Assembly: GCA_024405335.1 (NCBI GenBank) | Contig: JAKSOX010000054.1 | Coordinates: 1 to 10,229 of the forward strand | Source: Kiritimatiellia bacterium | GTDB lineage: Bacteria > Verrucomicrobiota > Kiritimatiellia > RFP12 > UBA1067 | Length of the DNA: 10,229 nucleotides | Reading direction: 5' to 3' | Shown: positions 5,081 through 10,229 of the stretch, in pieces | Layout of the letters: each line of letters opens with the position of its first letter | Numbering within the stretch: the stretch's first letter is position 1 | Notes under the pieces: generated by a model | The model's input: the letters and a program-made list of their open reading frames with translations, nothing else | Database searches by the model: none | What the model was told of the DNA's origin: nothing | Position numbers and translations under genes: made by a program

Positions 5081-6667
5081 TCACTTCAGTTCGACCAGCT
5101 GCGACCGTTCTTTCCCGGCCGCGTCCTTCCACGAGAGCCGGTACCTGCCGCGGAATCCGCGGAACGACGCCTTGCCGCCAGCGGCCTTGACCGTCGTCTT
5201 CGTTTTCCATTCGCGGTTGATCAGGTCGTCCATCGCGAAGTAGCACGTCTTCGGGCGCATGTCGCGCGTGAACAGGCCGGAAATGGACGGCTCGCCCGGC
5301 GCGCCGCAGTCGTCCACCACGTTCCACCAGGTGATGCCGTTCATCTTCTCCTGCGAGAACCACGCGCGGTAGAGGTTGCGCATGATGATCGCCTGCACCA
5401 TCTGGCCCTGCGGCGAATTGTCCGGCGCCGTGATCGTGATTTCCGAAAGGTGGATGGGCTTGCCCGCCTTGGACAAAAGGTCGAACCGCGCGTCGACGTT
5501 TTCGGGGCGGAGGTGCTCGGGCCCCTTGCCCAGTTTGATGTTCACGCTTTCCGCCGGATTGAAGAGGTGCATCTGGGAGCCCACCACGTCCACGCGCACG
5601 CCGTTCGACTCGAGGTCCTTGGCCTGTTTGAAGAAGAACGGCGCCATGTTGTAGTCGTTGAGGTTGAGCCACGCCGTCTTCGGCAGGTACTTGCACGCCC
5701 ACTGGAATCCCTTGAAACAGTAGTCGCCCGGCATGAGTCCGTACCAGCTCTTCTGGCACGGCGTGCCGCGAACGGCCTTTTCGCCCTGCCAGTCGTGGTA
5801 GTCCGTGGCGGACTCGTTCACCACGTCCCAGGAATCGACGCGGCTGCCGTAGCGTTCGGCGATGTCTTTGATGCGCTTCTCGTAGAAGTCGTTGTACGCC
5901 TTCACGAAGGTGGGAACCGTGGCGGCGATCTCCTCCTCGGAAAGCAGGTCGAACACTTTCTTCCACGCCTCGCTCCAGCCGCGTTCGTTGTCCGCCATGT
6001 CCTTCACGCCCATCGGCAGCCGCCAGTTGTTCACGGGGATCTTCACGCCCGTCTTCCGCTCGAGCGCGAACTTCTCCGCGTCGGGGCAGAAGTCGTCCCA
6101 GATCCAGGTGGGCCGGTGCCACGCGACGTTGCCCCACACCAGCGGATGGCCGTGGATGCGGCAGCCGCGCGTCTTGAGGAAGTCGATCACCGGATCCGGC
6201 GCGGGACGGCGCCAATGCGGCTCGTCCTTCGGATGCGCGCAGTTGTTCCAGAACTCCTCCGTCTCCTTCCAGCTTTCCGCGAAGCGCGGCGCGTGCGGAT
6301 ACGGTTCGAGCGTGCGCCAGTAGAACGCCACCGTCGCGGAATTGAAAAGCGCGCCGTACAGTTCCTTGTAGCGGTCGTTCCATTCCTTCTTGCCGAGCTG
6401 GTTGTAGTTGAAGATGTGCGCGCCGAAGAAGAACGCATGCGAAATCTGCTCTACCTTCACCTCCGCGCCGTCCGGCGCCGCCACGGCGAACGAACCGTCC
6501 GCCTTGCGGAACTTCTCGATCTTCGCGTCGATCTTCGCCTGGACGCCGTCGTTCCAGATCTTCCAGTATTCGTCCGACATCGCGGACTTGTCCACCGTGA
6601 ACGCGCCGAAGGACGTCGCCGCGCAAAGCGCCGCCAACGCCGGAATCCCGATCCGAAATGCTTTCAT
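5081..6667 (-). CDS. Secreted GH10 family endo-1,4-beta-xylanase (divergent)
   Basis: This 528-residue exported glycoside hydrolase of family 10 should cut beta-1,4-xylan backbones with retention. It has a signal peptide (1-22), a short region before the barrel, then HGHPLVW (172-178), the acid/base glutamate in WDVVNE (E285), a substrate-contacting histidine in QMHLF (H367), the nucleophile in HLSEITI (E409) and TWWN (446-449). A C-terminal beta segment (about 485-528, RGFRGRYRLSWKD) is common in PVC-group GH10 proteins. The canonical ENEMKW substrate-binding block after FNSxT is replaced by VAFYWRTLEP (113-122). ATG 6667 is chosen because GGGAG lies five bases upstream and the signal peptide begins there; an in-frame ATG at 6679 has no such site. 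It heads a likely GH10-ftsH-HNH unit. Confidence 0.88.
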   Translation of the reverse strand: MKAFRIGIPALAALCAATSFGAFTVDKSAMSDEYWKIWNDGVQAKIDAKIEKFRKADGSFAVAAPDGAEVKVEQISHAFFFGAHIFNYNQLGKKEWNDRYKELYGALFNSATVAFYWRTLEPYPHAPRFAESWKETEEFWNNCAHPKDEPHWRRPAPDPVIDFLKTRGCRIHGHPLVWGNVAWHRPTWIWDDFCPDAEKFALERKTGVKIPVNNWRLPMGVKDMADNERGWSEAWKKVFDLLSEEEIAATVPTFVKAYNDFYEKRIKDIAERYGSRVDSWDVVNESATDYHDWQGEKAVRGTPCQKSWYGLMPGDYCFKGFQWACKYLPKTAWLNLNDYNMAPFFFKQAKDLESNGVRVDVVGSQMHLFNPAESVNIKLGKGPEHLRPENVDARFDLLSKAGKPIHLSEITITAPDNSPQGQMVQAIIMRNLYRAWFSQEKMNGITWWNVVDDCGAPGEPSISGLFTRDMRPKTCYFAMDDLINREWKTKTTVKAAGGKASFRGFRGRYRLSWKDAAGKERSQLVELK

Positions 6668-6672
6668 GCTTT

Positions 6673-6677
6673 CTCCC
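6673..6677 (-). promoter_or_regulatory. Shine-Dalgarno of the GH10 gene
   Basis: GGGAG followed by AAAGC and ATG (6667) on the minus strand. It uses the G of the upstream in-frame ATG (6679), so the two starts exclude each other; spacing favours 6667. Confidence 0.6.
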
Positions 6678-6694
6678 ATGTGAATGAGCCGCCG

Positions 6695-6703
6695 ATTATA
6701 CCA
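6695..6703 (-). promoter_or_regulatory. Extended -10 promoter of GH10-ftsH-HNH
   Basis: The minus strand carries TGGTATAAT, a perfect extended -10. No good -35 lies at 17 nt (GTTTTT); a TTGACG at 6719..6714 is only 13 nt away. The predicted start near 6688 gives a leader of about 20 nt with its own Shine-Dalgarno. The promoter fills the 48-nt gap after the SGNH gene and its upstream part overlaps that gene's stop codon. Confidence 0.65.
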
Positions 6704-6715
6704 CGTTTCCCGCCG

Positions 6716-8143
6716 TCAAAAACGCCGAAGATGGGGAAGAAGTTCGTGCGCCCAGATGTTGTAGCCGTCGTCCGACGGATGCAGCCCGTCGGGAAAGAGC
6801 TTGTCGTTCAGCCGTCCGTCCTTCTCGACGAGCCGCGGCCCCAGATCGAACCACACGACCGACTTGCCGTCGGCGAGCGGACGGAGCAGCGCGTTGACTT
6901 CGTCGACGCGGCGGCGGATTTCCGAATCCGGCTGGAACCCGCGCGGGAACAACGGCGTCAGCAGAATCTTCGCGTGCCGCTGCTTTTCGCGTATGGCCTT
7001 GATGCACAGCTCGACGCCCTTCGCGACGTCGGCCGGTTGCCGCTTGGGGTCGTTGAGGTCGTTCGTGCCGATCAAAAGCGCGATCACGTCCGCGCTGTAG
7101 TCGCTGAAAAGTCCGCCGTGCATGGCGTCCCAGGTGATCTCCCCGACGCGGTCGCCGCTGAACCCGAGGTTGAGCACCTTGTAGCCGCCCAAAATCTCGG
7201 CCAGCGCCACCGTGCCGCGCTCTTCCCAGAAGTGGGTGATGGAGTCGCCCGCCAGCACGAGGTCGTAGTGGCGGGATGGATTGGACAGTATCTCCGCGCG
7301 CTTCGGCCCGATGCGGTAGTCGATCCAACCCGACATGCGCGGGACGTCCGGCCGGTAGTCCACGGCCCCGTTCGGCACCGTCCCGTCCGGCAGTCCGTCC
7401 GCATGGCCCAGCAACGCGTCGATCAGCGGCAGCAGCGCCTCCGCCCAGATCTGGTGGCCTTTGGCCGTAAGATGGACGCCGTCGGCGGCGATTTCCTTCG
7501 TCAAGACGCCGTCGGCCGTCAGCAGCCGCTTCGAATAGTCGCACCAGAACACGCGGCGGCCGTCGGCCATGCGCGGCAGCTCGAGATTGACCACGTCCAG
7601 CTGGCGGCGAACTGCCGTGCCGGGACGCTCGCCGCGCGGCGGAATGGGGTGCAACACGACTTTCGCCCGTGGGCATTTCGCCAGAATCGTCCGCACGCAC
7701 GCACGGATGCCGTAGATCGTGTCGCCAGCCGGTTCGGCGTCGCCGTTTTCGCCGAGATTGTTCGTGCCGATCTGCAGCACGACCACCTCGGGATCAAGCC
7801 CGTCCATCTGCCCGTTGCGAAGCCGCCACAGCACGTGCTCCGTCCGGTCGCCCCCGAAACCCAGATTGATCGCGCGGTGGCGCGGCGTCGCGAAGAAACG
7901 CTCCCAAGCCGCGTCGCCTGGGACCTTGAGGCCCGGCACATGCCAGTTCTCGGTGATCGAGTCGCCCACGAAGGCGATCTTGACGTCCTTGCCCGTCTTA
8001 CGCGCCTCTTCGCGCAACGTCGCGAAACGGCCGAACCACCAGTCCGTCACTTTGCCGCCGTGCAGGCATTCCGGCTCGGCGGCAAAACGCGCGAACGCGC
8101 ACAACGACGCCGTCGCCGCGAAACCCAAAACCAACTTCTTCAC
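6716..8143 (-). CDS. Secreted tandem SGNH/GDSL esterase with two active sites
   Basis: A 475-residue exported protein with two complete SGNH hydrolase domains, closest by motif to the PAF-acetylhydrolase Ib-like family that includes bacterial carbohydrate acetylesterases. A signal peptide (about 1-20) precedes domain 1: FVGDSIT (S62), LGFGGDRTEHVLWRL, IGTNN (N128) and DGVH (D221, H224). Domain 2: LAGDSIT (S301), LGFSGDRVGEITWD, IGTND (N361) and DGLH (D452, H455). Each has its own Ser-Asp-His triad and oxyanion Gly and Asn. Beside GH10 and GH27 genes, a role in removing acetyl or other ester groups from hemicellulose is likely, but the substrate is inferred. The start is GTG at 8143, four bases after a perfect AAGGAGGT; an upstream ATG at 8224 gives a 27-residue extension with no site and a worse signal peptide. 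Confidence 0.88.
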   Translation of the reverse strand: MKKLVLGFAATASLCAFARFAAEPECLHGGKVTDWWFGRFATLREEARKTGKDVKIAFVGDSITENWHVPGLKVPGDAAWERFFATPRHRAINLGFGGDRTEHVLWRLRNGQMDGLDPEVVVLQIGTNNLGENGDAEPAGDTIYGIRACVRTILAKCPRAKVVLHPIPPRGERPGTAVRRQLDVVNLELPRMADGRRVFWCDYSKRLLTADGVLTKEIAADGVHLTAKGHQIWAEALLPLIDALLGHADGLPDGTVPNGAVDYRPDVPRMSGWIDYRIGPKRAEILSNPSRHYDLVLAGDSITHFWEERGTVALAEILGGYKVLNLGFSGDRVGEITWDAMHGGLFSDYSADVIALLIGTNDLNDPKRQPADVAKGVELCIKAIREKQRHAKILLTPLFPRGFQPDSEIRRRVDEVNALLRPLADGKSVVWFDLGPRLVEKDGRLNDKLFPDGLHPSDDGYNIWAHELLPHLRRF

Positions 8144-8147
8144 GAGG

Positions 8148-8155
8148 ACCTCCTT
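8148..8155 (-). promoter_or_regulatory. Shine-Dalgarno setting a GTG start for the SGNH gene
   Basis: AAGGAGGT, a full anti-16S match, is followed by CCTC and GTG (8143) on the minus strand. It fixes the start at GTG rather than the upstream ATG codons at 8194 or 8224. The rest of the gap (8156-8249) shows only a short palindrome, ACCGGAGCCGGT at 8208-8219, and no convincing promoter, so the gene is probably read from upstream. Confidence 0.7.
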
Positions 8156-8249
8156 TTCCGGCGGCAACGCGAACAACGACGCCGCCAGCCGCATGCAAAA
8201 TGAATTGACCGGAGCCGGTGTCATTTGCGGACGAGGAAACCGCTGCGGC

Positions 8250-10055
8250 TCATTTTCCCGAACGGTTCACGCCCATGCCGACGATCGCCGGCACGGACGC
8301 GCGGTCGTTGAAGATGCGCACTTCGTGCGAACCGGCGGAAAGCTCGATTTCGAAGGACACGGTCCGTATCCAACGCGCGGCCGGCACGTTCAGCTCGACC
8401 GGCTTGCCGCCGTCCACGCTCACGAAGAACGTGCGCGGCTCGGACGAAACCACCTCGAACGACAGCTTGTACGCGCCTTTCTCGAAAAGGCGCACGTCGC
8501 GCCAGAGCAAATCGTTGCCGGGACGGCGCCCGAGGCCGACCGCCGCCGTGACGCGGACGTCCCCTTCGCCGGGCCCCGGCTGGATCGTCATGTAGAGCGG
8601 CCCCTCCTTCTCCCAGCTCAGGCAGTCGAACTGGCGCATCCACGCCGCGTCGGCCCGGTAGTAGCGGCGGGGAAGGCGCTTCTCGGCGAAGAGCCGGTAG
8701 AACTTCGCCTCGTGCGGCTTCAGCGTGAAATCCATCGTCTTCTCGAAAGAACCGATTTCGGCCTTCTCCACGAGGTCGACGACGAACACGCGCCCGCCGA
8801 GGTCGAGGTCGTCCGGGATCAGCTTCGTCTTCACCGTCGCGTCGCCCAAGTTGGCCACGGCGACGTAGCGCGAAAGCCCGTAGCGCTCGCCCGCGTCCTT
8901 GACGAGCGTCACCACGTCGCCGCCGCCGAACGTCCACACGGGATACGCCTGCAACCCGAGGTCGTTGGCGTTCATCGCCAGAAGATACGGATTCGTCGCG
9001 ATTTTGAGCGACGACTCCGGCATCTCCCGCAGATCGCAGCCGAGGACGAGCGGCGAAGACATGATGCACCAGAGGCCGAAATGCGCCGTCTCCTCGATTT
9101 CCGAAAGCCCGGTGTCGCCGTCGAAGGCCGGTTTCCAGCCGGCGGCGTGGCCGAGTTCAAGCATGTCCAGGTCGTTGTAGTGGCCAGTCGAAGCGTAGGC
9201 CGAAAGCGGCAGGCCCTTCCGGACGATTTCGCGCACGGACTTCCAGCTCGCGCGGATGTCGCCCGTGACGCGCCAGCTGTCGGCGACCTCGGAAATCCAG
9301 GTGCCGGGGAAGGCCCAGCGGCAGACGTTGAACTTGACGTTCCGCCCCGTGGCGCGGATGTGCTTCGAGATTTCCGTGTAGCGCGCGCGCTCGTCCAGCC
9401 CGAGCCTGATGCCGCCGCAGTAGTCGACTTTGATGTAGTCGAAGCCGAGCTGCTTGAAGTGGAGGTCGCAGTCGGCGACGTCGTGCCCGTACAGGCCGGA
9501 TCCCTTGCTGCCGCCGCACATGTCCGCGCCCGCGTCCGAATAGACGCCGGCCTTGAGCCCCTGCGCGTGGATGCCGTCCACCACGGGCTTCATGCCCTGC
9601 GGAAAGCGCTTGAGGTTCCACTTGAGCACGCCCTTCTCGTCGTGGCCGTCGAAGAAGCCGTCGTCCGTGTTGACGTAGAGGTAGCCGGCCTGCTTGAGTC
9701 CGTTCGACGCCATCGCCACCGCCTGCGAAACGATCTTCTCCGGGTTGATGTCGAGCGCGAAGCAGTTCCAACTCGACCAGCCCATCAGCGGACGCTTCGT
9801 CTCGTCCGGCAGCTTGGTCGAGGCGAGCACCGCCTCGGCGCGGCGCACGGCCGCCGCCACCGCCGCGTCCGTCTCCGCCTGCGTCGCGCCCGCGAAGCGC
9901 ACCTTGTTCACCGTTGCCGAACGCCCGTCGTCCGCGAAGCGGGCGAACCGCTCGCATTTCGGGCACTCCACGATTTCAACCCCCGCCGCCGTCGCGGCCC
10001 CGGCAACCCCCGCCCCGAAAACCGCGGCGGCCAACGTCGTCCATTTCATGTTCAT
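8250..10055 (-). CDS. Secreted GH27 family glycoside hydrolase (alpha-galactosidase-like)
   Basis: This 601-residue exported enzyme of clan GH-D family 27 removes terminal alpha-galactosyl residues; some relatives act on beta-L-arabinopyranosyl side chains. A signal peptide (about 1-24) is followed by an extension (25-88) with CPKC (31-34). Then comes the (beta/alpha)8 barrel: MGWSSWNCF (91-99), YVNTDDGF (127-134), the nucleophile in YIKVDYC (D211), the acid/base in WRVTGDI (D266), YNDLDMLELG (293-302) and MSSPLVLGCDLR (332-343). A beta domain (about 365-455) typical of GH27 follows, and an extra C-terminal sandwich (about 480-590) that may bind carbohydrate. The start is ATG 10055, six bases after AAGGAG; an ATG two codons later is less well placed. 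It starts 19 nt after the preceding stop, so it is in an operon. Confidence 0.92.
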   Translation of the reverse strand: MNMKWTTLAAAVFGAGVAGAATAAGVEIVECPKCERFARFADDGRSATVNKVRFAGATQAETDAAVAAAVRRAEAVLASTKLPDETKRPLMGWSSWNCFALDINPEKIVSQAVAMASNGLKQAGYLYVNTDDGFFDGHDEKGVLKWNLKRFPQGMKPVVDGIHAQGLKAGVYSDAGADMCGGSKGSGLYGHDVADCDLHFKQLGFDYIKVDYCGGIRLGLDERARYTEISKHIRATGRNVKFNVCRWAFPGTWISEVADSWRVTGDIRASWKSVREIVRKGLPLSAYASTGHYNDLDMLELGHAAGWKPAFDGDTGLSEIEETAHFGLWCIMSSPLVLGCDLREMPESSLKIATNPYLLAMNANDLGLQAYPVWTFGGGDVVTLVKDAGERYGLSRYVAVANLGDATVKTKLIPDDLDLGGRVFVVDLVEKAEIGSFEKTMDFTLKPHEAKFYRLFAEKRLPRRYYRADAAWMRQFDCLSWEKEGPLYMTIQPGPGEGDVRVTAAVGLGRRPGNDLLWRDVRLFEKGAYKLSFEVVSSEPRTFFVSVDGGKPVELNVPAARWIRTVSFEIELSAGSHEVRIFNDRASVPAIVGMGVNRSGK

Positions 10056-10074
10056 GTTTTTCTCCTTGTCCTTG

Positions 10075-10229
10075 TCAAAAAGCGCCCGCGGACGATTCCG
10101 CTTCGCGGCACCACGGGAAAAGCGTCATGCGGATTTGCGTCGCGCCCATCGGCACGAACGTCAACTCCTCGTCCGGACCGTCTTCGGCCGTGCGCGCGAT
10201 CGGCGACGGCGGCGGTTCGTTCGCCCGCG
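10075..10229 (-). CDS. C-terminal end of a glycosidase-like protein (partial)
   Basis: An open frame enters from the right edge and stops at TGA 10077..10075, giving 50 visible residues that include PPSPIARTAEDGPDE, ELTFVPMGATQIRMTLFPWC and a short hydrophilic tail. The LTFVPMGATQIRMTLFP stretch resembles the closing strand (LvPYGcTxLRitxFP) of large six-hairpin glycosidases such as the GH127/DUF1680 group of beta-L-arabinofuranosidases. This is from memory of the motif, and the fragment is too short to be certain. Its 19-nt distance to the GH27 start and same strand put it in the same operon. Confidence 0.5.
   Translation of the reverse strand, partial: RANEPPPSPIARTAEDGPDEELTFVPMGATQIRMTLFPWCREAESSAGAF

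Noticed and set aside
3187..5190. A 667-codon plus-strand open frame opposite ftsH
   Set aside because: Low-complexity Arg/His/Ala translation antisense to a fully conserved FtsH; a shadow frame.
4613..8203. A 1,196-codon open frame on the plus strand opposite the GH10 and SGNH genes
   Set aside because: It is antisense to two genes with intact catalytic motifs; its translation is Arg/His/Val-rich with no recognisable domain, as expected from GC-rich codon bias.

Overview
The window is GC-rich, densely coding DNA from a bacterial chromosome. The first ~315 bases are the 5' part of a 16S rRNA gene on the minus strand. Its opening (GGATTAGGCATGCAAGTCGA in place of the usual CCTAATACATGCAAGTCG) looks to me like Kiritimatiellota (former Verrucomicrobia subdivision 5, WCHB1-41/RFP12-type gut or anaerobic lineages). 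The secreted glycan-degrading enzymes fit that lineage. The taxonomic call comes from memory of 16S motifs, not a search.

Layout from left to right, all protein genes on the minus strand. (1) 1-315: 16S rRNA 5' end, running off the left edge. (2) 316-689: rRNA leader and promoter (AT-rich UP-like element, TTGCGC-17-TATACT, seven-C discriminator, boxA-like motif, GNRA-capped hairpin) and the likely terminator of the next operon. (3) 690-2653: two overlapping genes for a BatD/DUF4381-like membrane protein and a BatA-like von Willebrand A (VWA) protein. (4) 2654-2805: a compact region with two divergent promoters sharing -35 bases; one serves the Bat-like pair, the other a plus-strand tRNA-Lys(UUU). 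(5) 2807-6667: a small HNH nuclease-like gene, ftsH and a GH10 xylanase, read in the order GH10, ftsH, HNH from an extended -10 promoter just upstream of GH10. (6) 6716-10229: a tandem-domain SGNH esterase, a GH27 enzyme and the C-terminal end of another gene, possibly a GH127-like glycosidase.

The right half reads as part of a hemicellulose (arabinoxylan-like) degradation locus: backbone hydrolase (GH10), deacetylating esterase (double SGNH), side-chain galactosidase or arabinopyranosidase (GH27) and perhaps an arabinofuranosidase. No transporter, SusC/SusD pair or regulator is visible. ftsH and the HNH gene follow the xylanase by 13 nt and a 4-nt overlap, which ties housekeeping functions to a catabolic enzyme.

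I see no CRISPR array, transposase, phage gene, toxin-antitoxin pair or recognisable defence system. The most unusual items are the GH10-ftsH-HNH transcription unit, the tRNA-Lys with C at position 55 abutting the HNH stop codon, the overlapping divergent promoters with a probable leaderless mRNA, and the two-active-site SGNH protein. I cannot claim a clearly new biological system.
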